Below are positions 53,001-64,000 of a DNA stretch of 64,000 nucleotides, piece by piece. This DNA is from Mangifera indica. Lineage: Eukaryota; Streptophyta; Magnoliopsida; Sapindales; Anacardiaceae. The position numbers and the translations under genes were made by a program. The stretch is from contig NC_058154.1 of NCBI RefSeq assembly GCF_011075055.1, forward strand, positions 744,001-808,000. Reading direction: 5' to 3'. Below the pieces are notes generated by a model. It saw nothing but the letters and a program-made list of their open reading frames with translations, had not been told where the DNA came from and made no database searches. Positions within the stretch are counted from its first letter, which is position 1. The number at the start of each line of letters is the position of its first letter.

Positions 53001-54930
53001 TGTGTATCCAATTTTAAATATTTAATTAGGTATTCAGATGATATATTATTATATAATTAAGTGATTTTAAATTCAGGATATATTATCTACGTGGTTAACT
53101 GGATACTCACAAGTGCACATAACATTATTTTACTTTTTTTTTTAAATATATGTAAATATTAACAAGAAAAAATGAGACCCCGAAAAGGAGGTTCCGAAAA
53201 CAACCTAAGTTCATCATTCCTTACGAGAGGGGCATCCAAGGCAACAAAAACCAGATAAAGCCTATACTGAGACGAAAATATACATCATCTTCTTTTGAAG
53301 GCTTATTCAAGATTCTTATTTTGATAGAATTCAAAAGAAGAATTATGTCTGAGTTATGTGTCTCAGACTTTCACAAAGAAATGAGCACGTAGTCCTGTCC
53401 AATGAGAATACTCTACAAAACATTTTTCTCAAAAGGGAAACAAAAGTACAAGCATAAAACAGCTTAGCTTTTCTTGATTTAAACACGGTTTGAATTATTT
53501 CTCTATTGCCTGCAGAAAAATGGGCCGGATTAGTTGCAGTCAAATAGATAAGCTATGCCAATAATCTCAGTCAATTAGACTGAGATTTCTACAGCAGATT
53601 TGCGGTGCCAAGGCAGTTGGATGGGAGATTTGGAGACAAGGGCAATCTGCAGCAAAATGCGAGAACTGGAGACAGGAGCAAACTGATAGAGAAGCAACCT
53701 GGACGAGATTGATCCACGCTGAGGATCATCCAGGAACTACAGCAAGAGGCAAGGACAACCAGGAGGATACTGCAGCAACCTCCCGTGCGACTGAATAATT
53801 TCTTACAATTGAATCAGGTTTGGTTTATTCAAATTCGGATTCATAAAAATATTTAGGTCCAAACTTTAGGTTTGCCCGATCAGGCCTCAATTTTTCGTTC
53901 ATGTTAGTTTCATTAAAATTTGTAGGCTTTGGGCCTATTTCAAAACCATTATGTAACTTTAAAAACTTGTGAAAATACCATTATAATCCCTATATTGGTT
54001 TGAAAACTTGACAAATAGACGCATTTTCATAATGAATTTTAAGCCTTATTAGGTTTGGGGCTTGAACAATCTTTGTTCATACTCGATCTCGATAGCGTAA
54101 TGAATAAATTTTTTTATCCAGATCCATCCCAGGGCCTTTTCTATTCGATTCAAAATTAATTTTTTTTAGATCGAACAATCAAGTTTTGAGTTTATCCGAC
54201 CTACTTGACAGTCCTAACTATAAATACACGGTTTTGTTGCAGGAGACTAATAATGTCGTCCCTCGGTTTATATAATTTACTTATAATAAAATTATGTATA
54301 CCTATTTTGAGTATACAAATAGATACAAATAATTTAAAATAAAATAATATTAAATCATATAATAATATATAAAAATATATACTCAAAATAAGAACACGTA
54401 ATATTGTGTAATTTACCTGATCTCATCATGTATCATGTCCCAAAACACGGCCGAAAATTATAGAATACTAAATAGTACTTAAGTGAAACCATAGGGATAA
54501 AATTGTAATTTCCTCACTGTTGTTGTTGCAGAAATTATAAAAAAAAAAAAAAGAGGAGGAGGAAATAAAAGGGCCCGTGTTAAGCACACGACAAAGTCAG
54601 CCGGCCGTCAACTAAATGGCTTATCAGCAAATAAGCAATAAATAAAGCTAATCTCTCCACTTTTAGCCTTAAAAGTGTAAACTTGTCACTTTACTCCATT
54701 AATTAATATGCATGAGATAATTTTATATTTTATTCCTAATTTTAGTAATTTTGTTATCTTCAAGTACTTGGAAAAAATTTCACATCTTTCGTTTCAATTT
54801 TAAATAAAAAAAAAAATCATTTTCATGATTTTGAAATAAAATTAAAAAATCTATTTGAAAATAAAAATATTGATTTTTACTATTAAATTTATATATTAAA
54901 TGGCAAGGTTAATAATATGTAACCGAGATT
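50017..54930. other. Gene-free stretch with AT-rich elements
   Basis: No gene recognised in about 4.9 kb. It holds a family A copy at about 50285-50640 and fold-back AT-rich MITEs at about 50650-50795, 52155-52320, 53000-53135 and 54280-54410. Somewhat GC-richer patches at about 52520-52650 and 53530-53800 look like old unique or transposon-derived DNA, but no protein match is apparent. Confidence 0.45.
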
Positions 54931-54939
54931 AATTTGTTT

Positions 54940-56015
54940 AATAATAAAATTATATATATATATTATAGTATATAGTTGAATATATATATAATATATTATT
55001 TTACGGCTTATAATTTTAAATTAAGAATAAAATAATATCAAATCACATAATCATATATCATATACTTAAAACTGTGTAAATATATACATCTAGGATTGAG
55101 TATCTAATTAAATATCTAGATGATATATTATCATATAATTAGAAGTTTAATTATATGATAATATAACATCTGAATATTTAATTAGATAATCAGAACTAAA
55201 ACATATAACATTATTCTTTGTTTACCGTTAATGACGAGAAAGAGATGTTGTAGGTGAGGTCCATTCTTATTACGATAGCCACATCCACCACGTTAGTGGA
55301 TTGGTGGATTTCACATTCTTCTTTGCCCAATGAGTAGTGTTATGTGCATAATTTTATGCATAAATAACTATATGTCATTATATGATTAAATAATTAAAAA
55401 TTAAAGATAAAATAATACTCAATTATATGATAATGTACCGTTGTTTGTGAACATAATTTTATTGTTACCAACGAACATCACTTTCTGTTTTTATTTACAC
55501 CAAGTAATATCTTCTAAAACTTATATTAAATTCAATTACTCTCTAATAAAATTAGAGTAATACTACATATACGTATTTTAGATATATAGATGATGTGTCA
55601 TTACATGATTGGGTATATTTTATCTTTAATTTAAAATCATTCACCCATATGATTATATATTATCTGTGTACCTAAATTGTGTATCAAAAGTGTGTACACT
55701 TGATTTTATTGATCAAAATTTAAAAACTCAATTAAGTATTTAAATATTATGTTATCATATAATTGGATATTATACCGAATTGGTATTCAAAATTAAGTGT
55801 ATCTATTTTTACAATAAAATTATATACATAATTTTTGTATATAACTTTATATACACATAATGATTTATGATTATATAATTAAATATTATTTTATTTTTAT
55901 TTTTTAATTATTTTAATTATATAATAATATATTATTATTATTTATTTATAAAATTATACACATGATATTATTTATAAAACAATAATATTATGTGTATAAT
56001 TTTAAATATTCAATA
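54940..56015. repeat. Cluster of fold-back AT-rich MITEs, family B
   Basis: At least five copies or partial copies sit nearly end to end, at about 54945-55075, 55085-55205, 55325-55475, 55555-55705 and 55720-56015. Each has a core like ATATGATTAAATATTATTTT-ATCTTTAAT and its complement. The array ends about 80 bases before the first exon of the HSP20-like gene. Confidence 0.6.
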
Positions 56016-56089
56016 TGTTATATTGATTATTTGATTCAATTCAAAAATAAAACGAAAAGTATTGACCTCAAAAGCAAAACTTGATAAAT

Positions 56090-56933
56090 AATACTCACAA
56101 AAGTGCACCGTCACCGTCACCGTTAACTAACGCGGAGTCGGTCTTATCTAGAGTAGGTTTTTCACCTCCAAAGTCTCTCTATAATGAGACGGTGCCTTGC
56201 GTCTTTGCTTTCTTCTCCCGTTCACACGATTTCTTTCTGTTCTTCAATTTTCGCTGTTTCTTTTGACGGAACAGAAGCAACATCATTGTTATCGATGATG
56301 TTGTGGAGATGAGCATTATGATTGTCCATGGAGGTTCCTCTTCCCCTCGATTCCTAGATGCGTATCCCAAAAGGTACTCATTGAAGATCCTTTCACACCC
56401 CTCAACTTCTAGCTTTTGTTCATAATTTTTACTTTCCCTTCTATTTTTCAGTTCTATGGGTGAAATCTGAAAAGAAAATTATTGATATTCAAGTATTTTA
56501 TGGACTTGTTGTTTTTGATTCAGTGTTTTCCACCTGTGTTTGGAGGGTTTCGAGAGCTTTCGGGGTTAGGTTTTGATATAGTTTTTCTATAGCGTCTTGT
56601 TTAAATCTCATTCACTCTCTCATTTGGTAGGGATTGAAGATAGCTTTTTTCTTACCTTTTAAAGATCTTATCTTCTTTCTTTCTTCTTCTAGGTGTGATA
56701 CAGATAGCTTATTGAAATTTGATTTTGTGTTGTGGGTTTGTGGGGAGTTTGTTATTTGATTGAGGAATAATCTAGGGTTTTGATGGAAGGGAGTTATTGT
56801 GGAGATTGATAGATAAATAATTATGATGAAGGTGTTTATAAGGTTGTTTTCTTAAATTTTTTCTTGGAAAATTATGGAAAAACCATTCAAACTACCAGCA
56901 ACAATGATACCCACAGAGGAAACAAGCTGAAGT
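56090..56933 (+). promoter_or_regulatory. 5' UTR and leader intron of HSP20-like gene
   Basis: A GC-richer leader exon ends near 56373 (CCCAAAAG, then GTACTC). A leader intron then runs to 56916 (ACCCACAG), 17 bases before the ATG. The transcription start is inferred from the composition change and is not fixed. Confidence 0.5.
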
Positions 56934-58439
56934 ATGGGAGATTCTCTTCTTACTGCCTTGTCAATGGAGAATCATCACCCATCTACTCTCTTATCAATGG
57001 ATTCCAGCGCCTCCTCTCATGACGATTTGGATTTGGAGATGAATCGCCATATCATTCTTCCCCGTCCACCGGATATCAATTTACCACTGTCAGCTGAGCG
57101 TAGCCCGCCTCCACAGCCATGGAATTCAGATACGTTTGACATTTTAGATGTGGGGCTTAGTTCGCAAGCATATGAGCCTGAAACTTACCTTAATATCCCC
57201 AAGGCTGGACGAAAGTGTGCCAAGCGGGTTGATAGTATATGGGGTGCTTGGTTTTTCTTCAGTTTCTATTTTAAGCCTGCTTTGAATGAGAAATCAAAGG
57301 CCAAGATTATAAGGGACAGCAATGGTGTTTCAGGGTTTGATAAATCTGATCTCAAGCTTGATGTTTTTATGGTTCAACATGACATGGAGAATATGTACAT
57401 GTGGGTTTTTAAGGAGAGGCCTGAGAACGCATTGGGAAAGATGCAACTAAGGAGTTACATGAATGGGCATTCTCGCCAAGGTGAGCGTCCGTTTCCGTTT
57501 AGTGTTGATAAGGGATTTGCTCGATCACACAGAATGCAACGGAAGCATTATAGAGGTTTGTCAAACCCCCAGTGTGTGCATGGAATTGAGGTTGTTCCAT
57601 CACCCAATCTTATGGGTCTTGATGAGGAGGAGCGAAAGAGGTGGATGGAACTCACTGGAAGGGATTTGAATTTTACAATTCCACCTGAAGCTAGTGATTT
57701 TGGTTTGTGGAGAAATCTTCCAAACACAGACTTTGAGCTTGAAAGGCCTCCTCCTCCAATAAAGAGTGCCTCAAACTCTCACTCAAAGAAGCTGCTAAAT
57801 GGCTCCGGGCTTAATCTGTCAACTCAGCCATCCAGCCACAGCAATGGTGATGGGATGGACCTATCACCCGTTAGCAGCAAAAGGAGGAAGGACTTTTTCC
57901 CGCATGGGAATGATGATGATTATCTGGCTGTCAATCCTCCTGCAGATCGAATTTCTGACATGGAATTTCACCCTAATGAGCCACACTGGTTGCATGACTT
58001 CAGTGGGGTGATGAAAAATGTTTATGGGCCTGTTACTGCTGCAAAAACAATTTATGAGGATGAAGATGGTTATTTAATCATTATCAGCTTGCCATTTGTG
58101 GATCTTCAGAGGGTGAAGGTTTCATGGAGGAATACTTTGACTCATGGGATCATAAAGGTATCTTGTGTGAGCACATCATGTATGCCATTTATCAAAAGAC
58201 ATGACAGGACTTTCAAGCTTGCAGATCCAGCATCTGAGCATTGTCCGCCTGGTGAGTTCATCAGAGAAATCCCTCTTTCAACTCGAATCCCTGAAGATGC
58301 AAACATCGAAGCCTACTATGATGGACCCGGATCTGTGCTTGAGATTATGGTTCCAAAGCTCCGGGTAGGTCCAGAAGAACATGAGGTTCGCGTTTGCTTA
58401 CGTCCTCATCTGGGAGGAAATGATCTTATGTTGACCTGA
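56934..58439 (+). CDS. HSP20-like (alpha-crystallin domain) protein
   Basis: Single uninterrupted coding exon, 501 residues. The N-terminal 340 residues are plant-specific: a Ser/Pro-rich start, the block YLNIPKAGRKCAKRVDSIWG, an aromatic stretch (AWFFFSFYFKPALNEK) and MNGHSRQGERPFPFSVDKGF. A Ser-rich linker contains a basic SSKRRKDFFP, a possible nuclear signal. Residues about 366-470 form an alpha-crystallin/HSP20 fold (AKTIYEDEDGYLIIISLPFV, then VSWRNTLTHGIIKVS and FIREIPLSTRIPEDANIEAY, ending LEIMVPKL). Classic small HSPs are about 150-200 residues and act as ATP-independent chaperones. This long type lacks the usual C-terminal IxI oligomerisation motif as far as I can see, so chaperone activity is unproven. 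Confidence 0.88.
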   Translation: MGDSLLTALSMENHHPSTLLSMDSSASSHDDLDLEMNRHIILPRPPDINLPLSAERSPPPQPWNSDTFDILDVGLSSQAYEPETYLNIPKAGRKCAKRVDSIWGAWFFFSFYFKPALNEKSKAKIIRDSNGVSGFDKSDLKLDVFMVQHDMENMYMWVFKERPENALGKMQLRSYMNGHSRQGERPFPFSVDKGFARSHRMQRKHYRGLSNPQCVHGIEVVPSPNLMGLDEEERKRWMELTGRDLNFTIPPEASDFGLWRNLPNTDFELERPPPPIKSASNSHSKKLLNGSGLNLSTQPSSHSNGDGMDLSPVSSKRRKDFFPHGNDDDYLAVNPPADRISDMEFHPNEPHWLHDFSGVMKNVYGPVTAAKTIYEDEDGYLIIISLPFVDLQRVKVSWRNTLTHGIIKVSCVSTSCMPFIKRHDRTFKLADPASEHCPPGEFIREIPLSTRIPEDANIEAYYDGPGSVLEIMVPKLRVGPEEHEVRVCLRPHLGGNDLMLT

Positions 58440-59880
58440 AATATAGGAAATTTAATGAGAATTTTAAGGGTGGTTGCAATAGTTGGCTTCATTGATTTAC
58501 TGACTTTTGTAGCATACAGTGTAATCAATGAAACAATATGGGTGCCTCGTCTTAGTTATCTCCTATTCATTTTTTGGTTTACTAATCGCCCATTTTTCTC
58601 ATTCCAGTGTTTTTGTTTAGCTGTTGACTGTAACTACAATTGATTTTTGAAATTATATGAATTAGAGTCATCACTTTAAAGTATTAAAATCTTTAGTCCA
58701 TTAGTTCATTTCATACCAGGATGGTTACTTTGTTTGTTTGTTTGTTTAGTCTTTCAAACCCAAATGCAAAATCTTATCCAGTCTGATAGGTTTGAACTTT
58801 TGCTTGTTTTTATGATTTATAATTAGAGTCTTGTTCAATCCATTATCATCTTCATTCACGGTTGGGTGGGAGTGGGACAAGTTTCACTTGGACTTTACTG
58901 TAGATTTGATGGAAGAAGATTCCTAGGCGAGGAATAACTGGTAGCTCTTTTACATTCAGTTTTTGTCCAAATTACTTGTTTATATCCCTCGGATAGTGAA
59001 AATTATTTGTGTAAGAACAAGTCAAATTTGCAAGCGAGTGCAGTTAGGATGGCAATGAGAAGGCGCGGTGCAAATATCCTATACATCATTTTTGTTTTTG
59101 TATGGGTAATCAATTCTCATCATCTTCCTTGTAGAGATGATAAGGATTTTTCAATCTTCTTTTGTAAAAAAAAATTTCTTTCCGTCTTTGTATCTTTTCT
59201 TTTATACTTTCTAAATATTATATAAATATATTAAATAATAAAATTTATAAAAACTAAGATTAATTTATTATTTTAAATATTATAAATAATATATGTAAAT
59301 TATTTTAGTATATATAATAAAAACATAAATATTTTAAAACTATATAAATATATTAATAATTTAAATAAAAATATTAATATAAAAAAGACAAAGATGAGAG
59401 CTCGGACAAAAACAAGATAGGGTAGTGAAAAAACACATATTCTCGTATTTAATTGTAAAGATATTTTTTTATTTTTATTTTTGGATTTTTTTTAATTTTT
59501 ATAAAAAAATTTATTTTTATTAAGATTACAGCTTTTTAATTCAGATCAAAATAATTGTCACAAAGTCTTAAAGGGTACGTGGGTGGTTGAGTAGAGCTGA
59601 GCTGTGTTTTGTGCCAAGTCAGCGTGTTGTGTCAAGGCAAAAGAGGCGTCTGAAGGTCAAACCACGAGTAGTTGAATTGTTGATCAGACTTTATGGTGGA
59701 GGCACGTGGAGAGACGAGAACTTTTGTGTTCTTGAATAAGAGGCGTTTATCATAAGGTACATATAAGTCTTCCTAATTATCCTTTCCTTTTTTTTTTTTT
59801 TTAAAAAACTATTTTTATAAGATTGCGTGACGGCATTGTGATACTCAGGAATACTTGGAAAATAGGTGAGGCTTGCTTTA
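58440..59880. other. HSP20-like gene 3' region and intergenic DNA
   Basis: Includes the 3' UTR and a (TTTG)n run at about 58728-58747. The rest is AT-rich, with no gene recognised. Confidence 0.5.
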
Positions 59881-59915
59881 GGGAAATTATCAAAAATGGC
59901 CAAAATACCCTCCCA
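59881..59915 (+). repeat. Probable terminal end of a MULE transposon
   Basis: GGGAAATTATCAAAAATGGC followed by CAAAATACCC resembles the G-rich start and CAAAAATGGCCAAA body of many plant Mutator-like terminal inverted repeats. It lies at the downstream end of the C48-peptidase-bearing unit. The opposite end is not in the window, so this is an inference. Confidence 0.5.
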
Positions 59916-60186
59916 CTAAGCAAAAATGTTCAAAGTCACTATTTTCAAGCAAAAATGCCCAAATTTACTATTCTTAACAAAATGCCCATGACTTTTTTTA
60001 AAATACCAAAATTACCCTTCCATACATTTATATAAACCTCTTCACTCACTAAAAGAGGTTAAATGAAATTTTATTAAAATTAGAGGGATATTATGATATT
60101 AAACAATATAAGAGCATTATAAATTTCTCAATGAAATTTTAGGAATAGATAATTGAGGGGTCAAACAAATGTTATAAAATTTGGGG

Positions 60187-61105
60187 GGCATTTTGATATA
60201 TCGACTCGTATTTTTCAGATTTCTGAAGAATTTTTCGATTGTTACAATTCTAGGGTTTTTCAACTTTTAGAATTCGAATTTCAGTTCTGTTTTTTCGAAT
60301 TTCACCGTTTTACGAGATATCGACTCGTATTTTTTAAATTTCCGAAGAATTTTTATATTGTTGCCATTCTAGGGTTTTTCAACTTTTAGAATTCGAATTT
60401 CAGTTTCGTTTTTTTTAATTTCACCATTTTACGATAGATCAACTTGTATTTTTTAGATTTTTGAAGAATTTTTCGATTGTTGTCATTTTAGGGTATTTCA
60501 ACTTTTAGAATTTGAATTTCAGTTCCGTTTTTTTGAATTTCACCGTTTTACGATAGATCGACTCGTATTTTTCAGATTTTCGAAGAATTTTTTGATTGTT
60601 GCCATTTTAGGGTATTTCAACTTTTAGAATTCGAATTTCAGTTTCGTTTTTTCGAATTTCACCGTTTTACGATATATCGACTCATATTTTTCAGATTTCT
60701 GAAGAATTTTTTGATTGTTTCCATTCTAGGGTATTTCAACTTTTAGAATTCGAATTTCAGTTCCATTTTTTCAAATTTTACAGTTTTACGATAAATCGAC
60801 TCGTATTTTTCAGATTTCAGAAGAATTTTTTGATTATTGTCATTTTAGGGTATTTCAACTTTTAGAATTCGAATTTCAGTTCTGTTTTTTTGAATTTCAC
60901 CATTTTACGATAGATCGACTCGTATTTTTCAGATTTTCGAAGAATTTTTCAATTGTTGCCATTCTAGGGTATTTCAACTTTTAGAATTCGAATTTCAGTT
61001 TTATTTTTTTGAATTTCACCGTTTTATGATATATTGACTCGTATTTTTTGATTATTGCCATTCTAAGATATTTCAACTTTTAGAATTCGAATTTTACCGT
61101 TTTAC
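60187..61105. repeat. Minisatellite, about 8 units of about 119 bp
   Basis: Each unit contains ATCGACTCGTATTTTTCAGA, then GAAGAATTTTTCGATTGTT, CATTCTAGGGTATTTCAAC, TTTTAGAATTCGAATTTCAG and TTTCACCGTTTTACGATA. Unit starts are near 60199, 60319, 60437, 60557, 60676, 60796, 60915 and 61028. The last unit is shortened by an internal deletion. Units differ at a few positions each. Confidence 0.93.
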
Positions 61106-61264
61106 GATACATCACTCAAATCACATATAAAATGAAATCAAATACATATCTATATATAATGATAGATAAAGTACATCATACACATACACATACAATAAAT
61201 ATATACATACGAACATATGAAGAACGATAAACAAACAACGAGGTAACTAAATATACATCTGTGA

Positions 61265-63792
61265 GCTACTCAATATAGTGAAAATACAACTGCGACGCTA
61301 AACGTCGACGCATAGAGGTAGATGACTCTCAAGGAAAATCGTAGCTCCGTGACAATGTCAAACACTCAAAAAAACGTAACATAAACACGCCACAGTCATC
61401 GAAGCCCAATCCCTATTGAGGGACATCCGTCGCTCGATACAAAGTGAGGGAATCACGTCGTGGAGTCCTCCCAGAAGCTATCCAAAAACTCGTCACGTCT
61501 AATAACGCAGGAATGAATGTCAAATACGGTCGCATGCGCTGCTCAAGAGAACCCATATTCCCCGAATATGATACCTCCGAATCGTATACCATAATCGACC
61601 ACTCACGAAAATCTATAATCCGGCGACCCAATGTGAGTTGTTGAAGTTTATAGGGATGTAAACCTATAAACAGTGACAAATTTTAGTTAATTATTGTTGT
61701 CGTCAACCAATTCAATGTAATAGAAATATATATATACTGTACCTGATCAACCATCCCCCATGGTTTGTACAATAATCCCGGGGTATACGCTGCCTCAACC
61801 ATCCTTGTGAAGAGCCCCGAAAACTCAAACTCGTCAATCGGTGTGGTCTGCCAACTCTTTCAAGCCATCTCAATATGACCTCCGAAGAATGTGTGGGCAG
61901 TCGTCCAACGCTGGGAAACAGTCGCACGGTGCTCGTCCTGGTGTCGACGTAATAAAGCCAAAAAAGAATCTACATGCTAAAATGGTATAAACAAGTTCAT
62001 GTGTTAGTTATTAATAAATATATCAAACTTTTTACCAAATTATATAGTATAGACAACTCACATCGTCGGTCAACCACTCGCGCAACTCTACAACAAGCCT
62101 CCAAAAGCTGTCCTTCGACTTCGATCCTATGAAGTAGACATCATATGTGTCAGAAGCCGCAACTCTAGTATACCATGTGAGGAAAGATTCCTCACGCTCT
62201 GACGCAGAGGATGGAATTGTCGTGTTTTGCCATTTCGCCCTCCCTCTGAGTGGATTTGTATACGGGGTGTGAACCAGTGGACCCTTCCGAACGATCTGAC
62301 CACGTGCTGTACGAATCAACTGCATGATACAAAAAACTATTAATTCATTATTTCATTCTATAAAATCATACACATTATTCGATTTATATTACCTTCTCCA
62401 TGTATGCAGGAGGAGGTTTAGCTGGAGAATCTTGAATCACGGTTAAGTCCACAACAGTGCTCCCTCGACAGACTACATAGTTATATATAAAAACATCTTA
62501 GTGACATATATTTGTCAATTATATTTATTTATTAATTATAATTGACAAACCGCAATGTGGACGGTCTCAGAAACATCCTCCTGGAAGTCCTCCTCCTGTG
62601 AACTAATATCCACAAGCTTTTTAGTCGAGCTCGAGATATTAGCAAGTAACCATAGTCGCTCGTCCTGAAAAAGAGATAAAACATCATTAAAAAATATATA
62701 TAAAATATATTATATATATATTGATCAATGATATTTCTTAAATCCCCATAATCTGGACTTTCGGGGAAGGTGTTCGGAGATAACCCTCGATCGATGATAT
62801 ATCAATGTCGATTCCCTATGTGCATCAAAAGGAAAAAATGGTAAATGATTTTTCATATAAAATATAATATGAACAATAATTTTCATACCTCCAGTGGAGG
62901 ATCTAAAGCGATAGGAGATCCGATCGGTTGACCTTCATGACGAAGACCCTATACAAATATATAAAATGAATTAATCGATAACAAAACAGTATTAAAAATT
63001 AAGTTCTATTGATAAGTGACATACCTCAGGTCGGATGGGTGAAGTCACCGAAGGGTCAACCGGTGCCCCATCTTGTCGACTACCCTAAGATAATAGTAAT
63101 ATTAAATCTATTCAGTGACATTTTATATATAACGATATTTTAATATAATAACAACATTGGGGCATTAAATATAAATTTGAAATTACATACGTACCTCATG
63201 TGACTGATGGGATGGTATTGCGGTATCAATGGGGGAGGTCGTCCCAATAACATCGTCTCCTGTACAAATGTAATTATAGTTGTTAGAATAATAAGACTCC
63301 GTACATTTTTGATAAGTAATAAATTAGAAGTGGGTTTACAACCCGAGTGACGGGTGCTGGACATATACGCGTGACGATGTCCTCCAAAAAAGTCATACAA
63401 TCATGTAATCGACCTACATCATCACATAATCGAGTCATCTGGGATGAGATATCGTCACGAAAACTCGATATCTCACGTAAAATCGTAGCACCCCAGTGCG
63501 CCAATATAACATCTAATGTCGACGTCGTAGATAGTACAGATGGGGGACACTCATCGGTGACGTGATGGGTAGTACGATCCTCCACTCCAGGATGGTCAGT
63601 GGGGAGAGGGCTCTGAACCCCAAGGGGACATAGAGGCTCCTCATGTGTCTCAAAGGTCTCCACAGGTATATCTGAATGTCCTGAGATAGGAGAAGCCCCA
63701 TCTCTAGTGGCGAGAGGAATCGAAGATGAATCAACATCCCCTAAACTGGTGTACTCATGGATGTCAACATACCATGATAACCCCTTCTCCAT
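61265..63792 (-). pseudogene. Ulp1-like C48 peptidase gene of a MULE, broken
   Basis: Transcript order on the minus strand: an exon from 63792; three small exons (63259-63195, 63084-63025, 62948-62889); blocks near 62820-62745, 62665-62550 and 62480-62395; then 62322-62041 (GPLVHTPYTNPLRGRAKW to EWLTDD), 61976-61745 (HVDSFLALLRRHQDEH to YKPWGMVDQ) and 61663 down to about 61265. The last holds the Ulp1/C48 catalytic core: His in NNSHWV, Asp in MVYDS and Cys in DDCGVF. Damage: TGA at 61860-61862, a one-base shift just after HWV, TAG at 61413-61415 where the catalytic Gln (PQQ) is expected, and another stop after SYDFP. Such proteases are accessory genes of plant Mutator-like elements. A domesticated SUMO-protease-like gene is unlikely given the stops. 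Exon limits before 62322 are tentative. Confidence 0.7.
62889..63259 (-). repeat. Three similar mini-exons
   Basis: Minus-strand exons at 63195-63259 (65 nt), 63025-63084 (60 nt) and 62889-62948 (60 nt) are each bounded by AG and GTA. Read in the frame opened by GGn, the two 60-nt exons encode GSRQDGAPVDPSVTSPIRPE and GLRHEGQPIGSPIALDPPLE. Both share the pattern G..(Q/E)G.P....S...P..E. They look like duplicated exons in the linker of the C48 gene. Confidence 0.5.
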
Positions 63793-63854
63793 CGGGGATG
63801 AACGAAGCGGGAATGTGACATCATGCTAACGATGAAGAGATATAAGTTAAAATA

Positions 63855-64000
63855 AGGCCAAACGACTATTTCCCACCCAAGGTTTGATGTTTTCTCAAAT
63901 GTTCCCCCTTTAACTATGAAAACACCAAACACTCACCCATGGCCGGTTAGATTTAACAAAACCCTAACGCCTGAAAATTTTATCTCTTTTTGCCCCCCTA
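63855..64000. mobile_element. MULE-like short element, left end, cut by window edge
   Basis: Starts AGGCCAAACGACTATTTCCC followed by ACCCAAGGTTTGATG, the best match to the family's consensus end. It runs off the window at 64000, so its length and target duplication cannot be seen. It is inserted just upstream of the C48 gene. Confidence 0.75.

Noticed and set aside
52520..53800. GC-richer patches that might hide a gene
   Set aside because: No open frame above 70 codons and no recognisable domain on either strand.
60187..61105. Possible CRISPR array, because of regular direct repeats
   Set aside because: Units are contiguous, about 119 bp, without unique spacers, in a plant nuclear context; it is a minisatellite.

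Overview
This is a nuclear window from a flowering plant, almost certainly a eudicot. Genes have GT-AG introns (plus one GC-AG intron), coding islands sit in very AT-rich intergenic DNA, and the proteins are plant families: RABE-type Rab GTPase, WAT1/UMAMIT transporter, H2A.W histone, ATL-type RING-H2 proteins, and a Tify-domain-binding-domain protein. Species cannot be fixed from the sequence.

Layout. 1-340: 3' remnant of an inositol polyphosphate 5-phosphatase gene (+), degenerate. 4646-6560: TDBD protein (+), 4 coding exons, with a 12-unit SMGxxYNKG repeat. 8005-10060: WAT1-related transporter (-), 7 exons. 10.2-19.9 kb: gene-free, built from nested segmental duplications and small transposons. 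19954-23430: RABE1 GTPase (-), 8 coding exons. 23.6-28 kb: gene-free, transposon remnants. 29144-32866: soluble inorganic pyrophosphatase (+), 8 coding exons, whose last intron carries an antisense Ty1-copia remnant and a perfect triplication of 75 bp. 34723-35337: conserved uncharacterised single-exon gene (+). 38540-38959 and 40344-41087: convergent histone pair H2B (+) and H2A.W (-). 45142-45705 and 47632-48126: two RING-H2 genes (-). 49076-50008: hAT element with paired hairpins. 56934-58439: HSP20-like (alpha-crystallin domain) protein (+). 59881 to the right edge: a Mutator-like (MULE) element with a 119-bp minisatellite and a broken Ulp1/C48 peptidase gene (-).

The most distinctive content is the transposon landscape. 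A family of short non-autonomous elements, with ends close to GGCCAAA-GACTATTTCCCACCC and 8-9 bp target duplications, occurs in at least eight well-bounded copies and several fragments. One copy is proven as an insertion because the empty site survives in the neighbouring tandem duplicate. I assign it to the Mutator superfamily from target-duplication size. A second AT-rich fold-back family is still more numerous. A retroposon-like insertion inside one of those, and a hAT element with an 8-bp target duplication, complete the set.

The genes are ordinary, independent plant genes. The only plausible functional neighbourhoods are the two histone genes, which share a GCGATCTGCGTGA promoter motif, and the two ATL-type genes. 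Exon boundaries were read by eye. They were checked by reading-frame closure for the TDBD, WAT1, RABE1, pyrophosphatase and H2A genes.
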